From IMG/VR virus record IMGVR_UViG_3300028835_000265, positions 1-22,225 of that record: a DNA stretch of 22,225 nucleotides. One strand, 5' to 3'. The notes beneath the pieces are model-generated. The model saw only the letters and a list, made by a program, of their open reading frames with translations, was not told the DNA's origin and made no database searches. The position numbers were made by a program, and so were the translations under genes. Source of the stretch: a virus. This document shows positions 1 to 5,660 of this stretch, piece by piece. Each line of letters opens with the position of its first letter. Within the stretch, counting starts at the first letter, position 1.

Positions 1-46
1 CACCACGGCACACACCTAATAATTAACCTTCTAACATAAAAAGAAT

Positions 47-54
47 AAGGAGAG
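47..54 (+). promoter_or_regulatory. Ribosome binding site of the first gene
   Basis: AAGGAGAG lies 6 bases before the ATG at 61 and fixes that start. The rest of bases 1-60 is AT-rich and shows no gene or convincing promoter. The end of an upstream gene lies outside the window or before base 1. Confidence 0.7.
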
Positions 55-60
55 TCTCTC

Positions 61-1104
61 ATGGCGCTTATGGCAGGTAAAGACAGCACAGGCATTCCAC
101 GGTCTGCGGTGATTGATGATATCACCCGGTTCATGGTTTCGCTTCAAGCAGATGAACATCGAATCCATTTAGGGAAACAATTTGTCGCCAGCTACGTTCA
201 ATCCGTAACTGACACGAATGATATTTCCGCAATCGTTTTTAACACGCCAGCCCTGACACCACTGGTTGGTAATCGAAAATACATTCACATGATTGTTGAA
301 GGTCAGTCGCTGGATCAGGCTGAGTTCAAATTTATTGAAAAACCTTCAGTTGATGAAGCAGAGAGTACCGCTGTGATCGTACCTTTTAATCGCTTCCGGG
401 GCCACAGCAATGTGTCCTTACTAACTGACGCTGAGCCGGTCAAAGGTACCGGTGGAGTATTTGAGTGGACAGGCGTTGGTGAAGAGGGTGACTCCTTCTC
501 AATCGGCGTTGATCTTTTTTCTGTTCATGCGATTGAAGGCTCCGCACCCGCTGGCTCATTTTGGGTAGACCTTGGTGATGCGCAAGCCGCTACGATGGTT
601 ACAAACGCAACAGCCGCTATTGACGCAGCCCAAGCCACAACTGGAAATGACGCAACCGTTGAAGCCACCGATGGTGCTGGCAATACGATTGACGTTATTG
701 CTGACGGTTTTGGAACCGTTGGAAATCTCACACTCGCAGTCGTTGTCGGGGCGAACATGGCCGCTGCCGTTTCAATTACCGGTGGTATTGGCGCACCCAA
801 TGATGGTGGGGATACAGAGATTTATGGTGTTGCAAACTCGCTCACAGTGCTGGACAAGACGGATGCCGCAAATGCGAATATCACAACCACGATTGCACTG
901 GTTGATGAAATCGTTGGGCTGGCAGCCGCTACCCCGGCGAAAGACTCACAAGCGGGTCTGGCTCGTGGTGAGAGAGAATGGATTTTAATGCCGGGCACAC
1001 AGTACTGTCTGTATATGAAATCCTTGAATGCCAATGACAATGTCCACACCATTGACATGCATTGGTACGAAGTTGAGCATAAAGACGCTACATTTGAATT
1101 TTAA
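61..1104 (+). CDS. Virion structural protein with an inserted beta-rich domain
   Basis: This 347-residue protein has no signal peptide or membrane segment. Its outer parts (about residues 30-140 and 300-347) look like a phage virion protein family that ends in a strand pattern of the type W-I-L-M-P-G-T-x-Y, then H-W-Y-E-V. I recall that pattern from phages with N4-gp56 capsids. Residues about 165-250 are low-complexity, rich in Ala, Thr, Gly and Asp, with a pattern ending T-V-G-N-L-T and S-I-T-G-G. This resembles a beta domain that recurs in many phage structural proteins and looks inserted into the host fold. The gene precedes a paralogous virion pair. A head decoration or fibre role is inferred, not shown. 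Confidence 0.6.
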   Translation: MALMAGKDSTGIPRSAVIDDITRFMVSLQADEHRIHLGKQFVASYVQSVTDTNDISAIVFNTPALTPLVGNRKYIHMIVEGQSLDQAEFKFIEKPSVDEAESTAVIVPFNRFRGHSNVSLLTDAEPVKGTGGVFEWTGVGEEGDSFSIGVDLFSVHAIEGSAPAGSFWVDLGDAQAATMVTNATAAIDAAQATTGNDATVEATDGAGNTIDVIADGFGTVGNLTLAVVVGANMAAAVSITGGIGAPNDGGDTEIYGVANSLTVLDKTDAANANITTTIALVDEIVGLAAATPAKDSQAGLARGEREWILMPGTQYCLYMKSLNANDNVHTIDMHWYEVEHKDATFEF

Positions 1105-1111
1105 AACATAA

Positions 1112-1141
1112 AACGCTCACTGACCTTTGGCACGGGGCGTT
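1112..1141 (+). other. Intergenic hairpin
   Basis: AACGCTC (1112-1118) can pair with GGGCGTT (1135-1141), including one T-G pair, shortly after the stop at 1104. No T-run follows, so a classical terminator is not supported. A second short inverted repeat, GCAGGT/ACCTGC, lies at about 1199-1222 before the next gene. Either may be an RNA stability or processing element. Confidence 0.25.
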
Positions 1142-1239
1142 AGGTTTATCCGTTAACGTTGACAACCGGGAATCCATAACGGGTAACCCTTCTATAAAGC
1201 AGGTACTTTCCGGTAAACCTGCAAAGAGGTATTAACACT

Positions 1240-1800
1240 ATGAGTATTGAAAACCTATTTTCGCACAGAGCCATGAAGAATCTGTCCCGCTACCTGTCGT
1301 CTAACAACGTGGCAACTCAGGCATGTGACATCAAGTCTGATGGTGGAACCGATTACAAATGGACGGGTACTGCGCAGTGCGTCATTGACGGTGCGTTCGT
1401 GGCCAGCCTTGCTGCCGCCGCAACAATCAGTCTTGCTGCTGTCGCAACCACAATTCCCCTGTCAGGAAAGCTGACCGGTGACGGTGAATCTCCGTTGGTC
1501 GGAAAAGTTATCGCTGACAACGGCCAGTTCTACATGCTGGTAACAGCACAGGCCGATGGAACTCCGAAAGTTTATTGGGCGCATGATGATGTAACAGCCG
1601 AAGACGATGCTGCGCCGACTCTGAAAATCCCTTATTACAGCCCTGACGAACTTCCGGTTGGTCTGGTTCTGTATGACAATGATGACCTTGGTGCTGCCAT
1701 GACCATTGGTACTTCCATTGTGTCGGTCGATGATGACACATGGTACCAACTTCTTGGCCCGGCTCTGATGCCCCACGTTGACTTCTGGGATCAAAACTAA
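1240..1800 (+). CDS. Virion-type protein, first of a tandem paralogous pair
   Basis: This is a 186-residue, soluble, Ala/Asp-rich protein. It aligns by eye over its full length with the next gene (1838-2419). Both share the N-terminal pattern M-x-I-E-x-L-F-x-x-R-A-M-K, then A-T-Q-A, then G-T-A-Q-C-x-x-D-G-A-F-V-A-S-L. Further on they share K-V-x-A-D-N-G-x-F-Y, P-Y-Y-x-P-D-E-L and a C-terminal L-x-P-H-V. An AGAGG site precedes the ATG. Its setting among structural genes suggests a virion part such as a fibre or decoration protein. I do not recognise a named family, and no enzyme motif is visible. Confidence 0.65.
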   Translation: MSIENLFSHRAMKNLSRYLSSNNVATQACDIKSDGGTDYKWTGTAQCVIDGAFVASLAAAATISLAAVATTIPLSGKLTGDGESPLVGKVIADNGQFYMLVTAQADGTPKVYWAHDDVTAEDDAAPTLKIPYYSPDELPVGLVLYDNDDLGAAMTIGTSIVSVDDDTWYQLLGPALMPHVDFWDQN

Positions 1801-1837
1801 GTCGTAACCTAAACTTTTAAAAGGAGAAATAAATATC

Positions 1838-2419
1838 ATGGGAATTGAAACTTTATTTGGATATCGGGCTATGAAGGACTTTGCAAGATACATGTCTTCA
1901 CAAAATATGGCAACTCAAGCCATAGTCGTGAAGGGAAGTGCCGACAACGTTGCGTTTGCCTCAACTGGCACAGCGCAGTGTATTGTTGACGGTGCGTTTG
2001 TTGCATCCCTGACAGCAATCACTACTTTGGATTTGTCGGACGCTGCCGTTGCGCTTCCGATTCTACCACCGCTTGCACGCCGGGTAGACGGCCCACAGCC
2101 TCTGGCTGGAAAGGTCGTTGCAGATAATGGTCGTTTCTATCTGCTTATTACCACAAAGGCAGCCGGTGGAGACAGTGCTTCATACTGCCGTTGGGCGCAC
2201 GATAGCCTAACAGCCGAAGACGCAGCAGCCGCTACTCTAAGGGTGCCGTACTATGGCCCGGACGAGCTAACCATTGCGCTGGTTGCGTACTCCAATGACG
2301 CACTGACAGCCGCTTATACTGTCGGAGCCTCACTGCTCGACCATGACGCTGATGCGACTATCTATCAGCTAATTGGGCCGTCCCTGTTACCTCACGTTGA
2401 GAACATGGACTTGAATTAA
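1838..2419 (+). CDS. Virion-type protein, second of the paralogous pair
   Basis: This 193-residue protein is a diverged copy of the preceding gene, with the same order of conserved blocks. The main difference is a slightly longer segment near residues 65-85 (P-I-L-P-P-L-A-R-R-V-D-G-P). An AAAGGAG site sits before the ATG. The 37-base gap to the first copy holds little besides the ribosome binding site. The pair probably arose by tandem duplication and could form a hetero-oligomer or alternative capsid or tail decorations. The function is inferred from position only. Confidence 0.65.
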   Translation: MGIETLFGYRAMKDFARYMSSQNMATQAIVVKGSADNVAFASTGTAQCIVDGAFVASLTAITTLDLSDAAVALPILPPLARRVDGPQPLAGKVVADNGRFYLLITTKAAGGDSASYCRWAHDSLTAEDAAAATLRVPYYGPDELTIALVAYSNDALTAAYTVGASLLDHDADATIYQLIGPSLLPHVENMDLN

Positions 2420-2435
2420 ACTGTAAAAATCCGTG

Positions 2436-2495
2436 AAGGGGAAGTTGCATGACAGGGTTACCCGCTAATAGGGTGCTGGCTGCTGCCTTCCCCTT
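2436..2495 (+). other. Long-range intergenic inverted repeat
   Basis: AAGGGGAAG (2436-2444) and CTTCCCCTT (2487-2495) are perfect 9-base complements. They enclose 42 bases that contain a smaller ACCC/GGGT stem. The element fills most of the gap between the genes ending at 2419 and starting at 2525. No T-run follows. It may be a transcript-stabilising or attenuating structure. Confidence 0.4.
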
Positions 2496-2524
2496 GACTA
2501 ACTTAATTAGGGAGAGAGAAAATC

Positions 2525-3214
2525 ATGGCTATTGATAGACGAGACTTCGGAGCGTACAGTTCTCAAATGATTCAACAAATGCTGGATGCCTTCGCACCCG
2601 GTGGAAAGATTGACTCTGAGACGCAAACGCTTACTAACAAAACTGTATCAGGTGCCTTCACTGGTGACATTACAGGTGACCTTACAGGTCGGGCTTCCCG
2701 TTTAGGGACAGGCAACACCCCGGTCAATGCTGTACCTGCGGGTACCGTGACTATTACGTTTACGGACGATTCAGCAGATACGGAAGTCATTGACTTTGGT
2801 GACGATACCTATGAAATTGATTTAGATGCTGGTGGTGTAACCGCTGGTAATATTGCCATTCCTCTGGTAACTGGTTCGATAACCAAAGAGGATGCAGCCG
2901 CTGCTTTCGAGACAGTCTTTAATGCAAGCGGCACCCATCTATGGACAGCCGTGGATCAATTAGACGGTACCGTAGAATTAGACCCAACAGCCATCGTTGG
3001 TGGTGGTGTGATTGGAAATGGCATTGTAATAGATGCCTCTGGAGCAGCCCATGCTTCGTCTGACGTGGCCACGACAATCAGTGGTGTAGATGGCACACCG
3101 GCCACAATCGGCACGGTGATATTCAATACAACCAAATTATATGTGGCAGTCACTGCCGCCACGATTTACACAATAGCCGCTTGGTACACGGCAGATTTAA
3201 CAGTACTGTCATAA
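2525..3214 (+). CDS. Virion structural protein with phage beta domain
   Basis: This is a 229-residue soluble protein. Residues 1-60 include a helical start (A-Y-S-S-Q-M-I-Q-Q-M-L) and a fibre-like stretch containing T-N-K-T-V-S-G-A-F and repeated G-D-I/L-T-G. Residues about 70-185 follow the pattern of a widespread phage structural beta domain: P-A-G-T-V-T-I-T-F, D-D-T-Y-E-I-D, a G-N-I-A-I-P-L turn, then helix E-D-A-A-A-A-F-E-T-V-F-N-A. The C terminus resembles other phage fibres, with V-I-F-N-T-T-K-L-Y-V-A-V. It is the last protein gene before the first tRNA cluster. A fibre or head appendage role is likely but not certain. Confidence 0.6.
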   Translation: MAIDRRDFGAYSSQMIQQMLDAFAPGGKIDSETQTLTNKTVSGAFTGDITGDLTGRASRLGTGNTPVNAVPAGTVTITFTDDSADTEVIDFGDDTYEIDLDAGGVTAGNIAIPLVTGSITKEDAAAAFETVFNASGTHLWTAVDQLDGTVELDPTAIVGGGVIGNGIVIDASGAAHASSDVATTISGVDGTPATIGTVIFNTTKLYVAVTAATIYTIAAWYTADLTVLS

Positions 3215-3215
3215 C

Positions 3216-3237
3216 TGGTTACCTGCTTGGGTAACCA
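3216..3237 (+). other. Hairpin between structural gene and tRNA cluster
   Basis: TGGTTACC (3216-3223) and GGTAACCA (3230-3237) form a perfect 8-base stem with a 6-base loop. The hairpin starts just after the stop at 3214 and ends 5 bases before the first tRNA. There is no T-run, so it may be an mRNA 3' end or a tRNA-processing boundary rather than a terminator. Confidence 0.45.
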
Positions 3238-3242
3238 CCTGA

Positions 3243-3319
3243 GCGGGTATAGCAAAGTCCGGTAATGCGGAAGGCTTCCACCCTTCTATGCGTAGGTTCA
3301 AATCCTACTACTCGCTCCA
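3243..3319 (+). tRNA. tRNA-Gly (anticodon TCC)
   Basis: The acceptor GCGGGTA pairs with TACTCGC, then T and an encoded CCA. The anticodon stem is GAAGG/CCTTC with loop CTTCCAC, giving TCC. The T arm is GTAGG/CCTAC with loop TTCAAAT. The D stem is short (GCA/TGC). It is the first of five tRNA genes in the first cluster. Confidence 0.85.
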
Positions 3320-3326
3320 CAATTTT

Positions 3327-3405
3327 GGCTTGTTAGCTTAGCATGGCTTAAAGCACCGGCTTGTCAGGTCGGGGATCAACGGTTCGAATCCGTTACAGGC
3401 CGCCA
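3327..3405 (+). tRNA. tRNA-Asp (anticodon GTC)
   Basis: The acceptor GGCTTGT pairs with ACAGGCC, followed by G and encoded CCA. The anticodon stem CCGGC/GTCGG holds loop TTGTCAG (GTC). The T arm has the usual loop TTCGAAT. All arms are regular. Confidence 0.88.
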
Positions 3406-3411
3406 TTTAAT

Positions 3412-3487
3412 GGGGGAGTAGCTCAGTTGGGAGAGCAATTGCCTTGCACGCAATAGGTCGCAGGTTCGATCCCTGTCTCCTCCACCA
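3412..3487 (+). tRNA. tRNA-Ala (anticodon TGC)
   Basis: The acceptor GGGGGAG pairs with CTCCTCC, followed by A and CCA. The D arm is canonical (GCTC...GAGC). The anticodon stem ATTGC/GCAAT carries loop CTTGCAC. The T arm is GCAGG/CCTGT with loop TTCGATC. Confidence 0.93.
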
Positions 3488-3492
3488 TCCAT

Positions 3493-3568
3493 GCCGGGTT
3501 AGCTCAGTAGGAAGAGCGGTAGTCTTGTAAACTACTTGTCACAGGTTCGATTCCTGTACCCGGCTCCA
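3493..3568 (+). tRNA. tRNA-Thr (anticodon TGT)
   Basis: The acceptor GCCGGGT pairs perfectly with ACCCGGC, followed by T and CCA. The anticodon stem GTAGT/ACTAC has loop CTTGTAA. The T arm is ACAGG/CCTGT. It is a regular class I tRNA. Confidence 0.93.
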
Positions 3569-3571
3569 TAC

Positions 3572-3643
3572 GGGGCTGGTCACGGGTTGCACTTGTGGAC
3601 TCCAAATCCTAAAGGCAGGGTTCGATTCCTTGCAGCTTCGCCA
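3572..3643 (+). tRNA. tRNA-Trp-like (anticodon CCA), atypical
   Basis: The acceptor GGGGCTG pairs with CAGCTTC, with two G-T pairs, followed by G and CCA. The T arm is CAGGG/CCTTG with loop TTCGATT. The loop CTCCAAA places CCA as the anticodon. Only three pairs (GGA/TCC) close that loop and the D arm is irregular, so the 5' half is a few bases short. It may be a functional but divergent tRNA or a decaying copy. The Trp-repeat protein at 5661-6452 makes a Trp tRNA plausible. Confidence 0.5.
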
Positions 3644-3670
3644 CACTAACAAAAAAGTTTCACACTAACA
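3642..3670 (+). repeat. Short direct repeat CACACTAACA
   Basis: CACACTAACA occurs at 3642-3651, overlapping the end of the tRNA-Trp-like CCA, and again at 3661-3670. Nine bases separate the copies, just before the gene at 3695. It may be a scar of tRNA gain or loss by recombination. Confidence 0.35.
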
Positions 3671-3694
3671 TAACTATTTAACGGGGGGAAAAAA

Positions 3695-4021
3695 ATGTTA
3701 CGAGATAAAATTACACGAATTGCTCAGGCCAATATTCAAGAAGTATTGGTACCATTGCTTGAGCGGATTGAGGCACTTGAAGAAGCTATGGATGCCAAGT
3801 TTGCGGCTCCAGAGGTTGTTAAAGTGCCAGAGATCGTGCGTCAGCACAACAATCAATTACTGCAAGAAACGCTGGAAGGTGAAAACGATTACGTCCAGCG
3901 ACATCTGGAGGATGAAGAATGCGAAGAACTGGAGACAAACACGGAGCCAGAAGTGGAGGCACCAGCACCAGAGTCGTCATTAAATGCAGACGACCTAACG
4001 GAAGCCAAGGAAGGTAAGTAA
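3695..4021 (+). CDS. Small acidic protein with N-terminal coiled coil
   Basis: This 108-residue protein has heptad-like spacing of Leu, Ile and Glu at about residues 15-40. Its second half is very rich in Glu and Asp. A strong GGGGGG site precedes the ATG. The next gene begins 1 base after its stop, so the two are probably co-translated. Both sit between the two tRNA clusters. No family is recognised. The acidic tail and coiled coil would fit a DNA-mimic, assembly or partner protein, but nothing here decides this. Confidence 0.6.
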   Translation: MLRDKITRIAQANIQEVLVPLLERIEALEEAMDAKFAAPEVVKVPEIVRQHNNQLLQETLEGENDYVQRHLEDEECEELETNTEPEVEAPAPESSLNADDLTEAKEGK

Positions 4022-4022
4022 T

Positions 4023-4427
4023 ATGGGACGAGACAAAGGTACACCTAATCGAAGAAGTCAAATGCTTCTGCGTAAACTTGAAGACGATCATAAGTTCTTT
4101 GTTGTGAACGAACTGATTGAGCTATATGGTTACGAGAAGCAAATCGTGGTTTCTCTGGCAGAAAAGATTGGCAAGAATTTAGAAGCTAATCTGCCTGTGA
4201 ATCAGGGCTTCAATGAAGAGGAAGCGGAAATGTATAATGCGGCGAATAAGAATGCAACCAGTATTCTTGTAAGGCTTCTCGCATATCTATACCCGAAGCT
4301 CAAGGCTACCGAAATCTCCAGTGGATCAGGTGACAAAGTCATCTTTAATATTAATACGATGCCAGAGGTTTCATCCGAAAAGAAACAACAGCATCCACCG
4401 GCAGAGGTGGTGCAACTTAAAAAATAA
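4023..4427 (+). CDS. Putative terminase small subunit-like protein
   Basis: This 134-residue protein begins with a basic M-G-R-x-K-G-T-P-N-R-R segment. It has two helical blocks and a C-terminal L-L-A-Y-L-Y-P-K-L-K-A-T-E-I-S motif. That N- and C-terminal pattern is familiar from small-terminase or DNA-packaging-associated proteins of podovirus-like phages. If so, it would recognise phage DNA and recruit the large subunit at 12516. It lies about 8 kb from that gene, which is unusual. The ribosome binding site AAGGAAGG lies in the end of the upstream gene. The first tRNA of the next cluster starts at the base after its stop. The assignment is tentative. Confidence 0.5.
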   Translation: MGRDKGTPNRRSQMLLRKLEDDHKFFVVNELIELYGYEKQIVVSLAEKIGKNLEANLPVNQGFNEEEAEMYNAANKNATSILVRLLAYLYPKLKATEISSGSGDKVIFNINTMPEVSSEKKQQHPPAEVVQLKK

Positions 4428-4500
4428 CAGAGAGGCTATAAGGTATGGGCTGTGCTTTGGAAGCATGGCCAAGTTGGTTCGATTCCAACCTCTCTGACCA
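4428..4500 (+). tRNA. tRNA-Pro (anticodon TGG)
   Basis: The acceptor CAGAGAG pairs perfectly with CTCTCTG, followed by A and CCA. The T arm is GTTGG/CCAAC with loop TTCGATT. The anticodon loop TTTGGAA gives TGG on a stem with two G-T pairs. The D arm is weak and short. It begins directly after the stop codon of the preceding gene and ends directly at the next tRNA, so processing must cut with no spacer. Confidence 0.75.
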
Positions 4501-4575
4501 AGAGGGTTGGCGAATCGGCAAACGCAAGAGACTTTGAATCTCTCATAACTGGATCGACACCAGTACCCTCTTCCA
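4501..4575 (+). tRNA. tRNA-Gln (anticodon TTG)
   Basis: The acceptor AGAGGGT pairs with ACCCTCT, followed by T and CCA. The anticodon stem AGAGA/TCTCT has loop CTTTGAA. The T stem ACTGG/CCAGT is perfect. The T loop is ATCGACA, so the nearly invariant T at position 54 is A. Confidence 0.85.
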
Positions 4576-4579
4576 ATTT

Positions 4580-4649
4580 AGCGATCGTACAGAACCTCAT
4601 TGGCCTCATACGCCTTTCGAGATCGGAGCATTACCGATGATCGCAACCA
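4580..4649 (+). tRNA. Degenerate tRNA-like element (CAT anticodon, Met-like)
   Basis: Six acceptor pairs (GCGATC/GATCGC) are followed by A and CCA. A perfect T stem ATCGG/CCGAT is present. The loop CTCATAC closed by GGC/GCC would give CAT. The 1-72 pair is A-A. The D arm is too short and lacks the GG pair, and the T loop AGCATTA lacks TTCRA. It is probably a decayed or highly divergent tRNA-Met or Ile2 gene. Confidence 0.35.
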
Positions 4650-4653
4650 ATTT

Positions 4654-4739
4654 GGGAAGGCTGGGTACGAGTGAACCTAAGAGACTGTAAATCTCCCGCC
4701 TAACGGCTGTGAAGGTGCAAATTCCTTCTCTTCCCACCA
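4654..4739 (+). tRNA. tRNA-Tyr (anticodon GTA), class II
   Basis: The acceptor GGGAAGG pairs with TCTTCCC, followed by A and CCA. The anticodon loop is CTGTAAA. A long variable arm with a GCC/GGC stem is typical of bacterial tRNA-Tyr. The T arm is GAAGG/CCTTC with an 8-base loop (TGCAAATT), one base longer than usual. Confidence 0.82.
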
Positions 4740-4744
4740 CATAC

Positions 4745-4823
4745 GATGGTGTAGGCCTAATAGGCATAGGGCTATGAGTCTCTCAAACTCAGGGCACGGG
4801 TTCGAGTCCCGTCACCATCACCA
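4745..4823 (+). tRNA. tRNA-Glu (anticodon CTC)
   Basis: The acceptor GATGGTG pairs perfectly with CACCATC, followed by A and CCA. The anticodon stem TGAGT/ACTCA has loop CTCTCAA. The T arm is ACGGG/CCCGT with loop TTCGAGT. The D stem GGCC/GGCT is complete. Confidence 0.86.
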
Positions 4824-4828
4824 ATTTT

Positions 4829-4913
4829 GGCGGGATGCGTGCATGGGCACAAACCGGTGTTGAATACCGGGCTGAGGTTACACTCAAGAGTTCGATTCTT
4901 TATCCCGCCGCCA
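4829..4913 (+). tRNA. tRNA-Ser (anticodon TGA), class II
   Basis: The acceptor GGCGGGA pairs with TCCCGCC, followed by G and CCA. The anticodon stem CCGGT/ACCGG has loop GTTGAAT. The long variable arm has a TGAG/CTCA stem. The T stem is weak, with one mismatch, but the loop TTCGATT is normal. Confidence 0.85.
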
Positions 4914-4918
4914 GACAT

Positions 4919-4997
4919 GGTGGCAGTCATAATAAGTAGTTAATACCTTCGGCTGTGAACCGGAGGGATGCCGGTGCGAATCCGGTCTGTCACCCCA
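4919..4997 (+). tRNA. tRNA-His (anticodon GTG)
   Basis: The acceptor GTGGCAG pairs with CTGTCAC. An extra G at 4919 faces discriminator C at 4994, the usual His identity pair. The anticodon stem TTCGG/CCGGA holds loop CTGTGAA. The T loop is TGCGAAT, with G at the usual T55. Confidence 0.86.
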
Positions 4998-5002
4998 ATT
5001 AT

Positions 5003-5087
5003 GGGGGTATGGTGAAACTGGTAGACGCAGGGGATTTAGAATCCCCCGGAGCAATCCGTGAAGGTTCGACTCCTTCTACCCCCACCA
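5003..5087 (+). tRNA. tRNA-Leu (anticodon TAG), class II
   Basis: The acceptor GGGGGTA pairs with TACCCCC, followed by A and CCA. The anticodon stem GGGGA/TCCCC has loop TTTAGAA. A long variable arm and the T arm GAAGG/CCTTC with loop TTCGACT complete a regular tRNA-Leu. Confidence 0.93.
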
Positions 5088-5092
5088 TTTTA

Positions 5093-5181
5093 GGCAGGTT
5101 AGACAGATGGGAGAGTCACGCACTTTGCTAAAGTGTTCAGGGGTTAAACCCTTGCATGTTCGAGTCATGCACCTGCCGCCA
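5093..5181 (+). tRNA. tRNA-Ser (anticodon GCT), class II
   Basis: The acceptor GGCAGGT pairs with ACCTGCC, followed by G and CCA. The anticodon stem GCACT/AGTGT has loop TTGCTAA. The variable arm has a GGGG/CCCT-type stem. The T arm is GCATG/CATGC with loop TTCGAGT. Confidence 0.92.
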
Positions 5182-5184
5182 CAT

Positions 5185-5259
5185 AGCAGCGTAGCTCAGT
5201 GGTAGAGCAGACGACCGATAATCGTCAGGCCGAAAGTTCAAGTCTTTCCGCTGCTACCA
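5185..5259 (+). tRNA. tRNA-Ile (anticodon GAT) with C at position 33
   Basis: The acceptor AGCAGCG pairs with CGCTGCT, followed by A and CCA. The D and T arms are regular. The anticodon stem GACGA/TCGTC is perfect and its 7-base loop is CCGATAA. The anticodon is GAT, but position 33, almost always T/U, is C. Confidence 0.9.
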
Positions 5260-5262
5260 GAA

Positions 5263-5340
5263 GGGTCGGTAGCTCAGTCAGGTCAGAGCAGTAGGCTGTT
5301 AACCTACGGGTCGAAGGTTCAAATCCTTCCCGGCCCTCCA
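5263..5340 (+). tRNA. tRNA-Asn (anticodon GTT)
   Basis: The acceptor GGGTCGG pairs with CCGGCCC, followed by T and CCA. The anticodon stem GTAGG/CCTAC has loop CTGTTAA. The T arm is GAAGG/CCTTC with loop TTCAAAT. It is the last tRNA of the second cluster. Confidence 0.93.
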
Positions 5341-5370
5341 TACTAACCAGTACCTTAAGGAGAAAACGCA

Positions 5371-5649
5371 ATGAGTACAATTGAAGAAATCAAAGACAAA
5401 ATGGCAGAAGCCAAGGACTCCGTTGAGGACTCTCTGGAAGACATTGAAGCCAAACTGCGGGAACGCAAAGTGGATTTGGAAATTGAGCTTGACTCAATTA
5501 AAGACTCTCTTGGTGAGAAACTTGATGATGCCAAAGAAGAGATCGAAGGTTTTGTGAACAAAATCAAAGCCAACATCAAACCGATTCTGATTGGTGTAGC
5601 ACTTTTCGCTGGTGGAATTTTTGTAGGTTCACTAAGCTCAATCCTGTAA
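5371..5649 (+). CDS. Tail-anchored coiled-coil membrane protein
   Basis: This is a 92-residue protein. Residues 1-65 are a highly charged helix with regular hydrophobic spacing, predicted as a coiled coil. Residues about 68-90 form a single Gly-rich hydrophobic segment (I-L-I-G-V-A-L-F-A-G-G-I-F-V-G) that ends at the C terminus. This is the layout of a tail-anchored membrane protein. A TTAAGGAG site precedes the ATG, and the next gene starts 12 bases after its stop. The role is unknown. A holin/spanin-like lysis part or a virion membrane contact protein are possibilities only. Confidence 0.6.
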   Translation: MSTIEEIKDKMAEAKDSVEDSLEDIEAKLRERKVDLEIELDSIKDSLGEKLDDAKEEIEGFVNKIKANIKPILIGVALFAGGIFVGSLSSIL

Positions 5650-5660
5650 GGGGGTAAATC

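Noticed and set aside
50-60. GAGAGTCTCTC palindrome overlapping the ribosome binding site region
   Set aside because: A one-base loop cannot form a hairpin, and the short symmetric word can arise by chance.
1159-1198. TTGACA at 1159-1164 and TATAAA at 1193-1198, possible sigma70 promoter
   Set aside because: The spacer is 28 bases, far from the usual 16-18, and no better pair is seen.
3243-5340. tRNA cluster as an integration hot spot with attachment sites
   Set aside because: No integrase gene and no duplicated tRNA 3' end of useful length were seen in the window.
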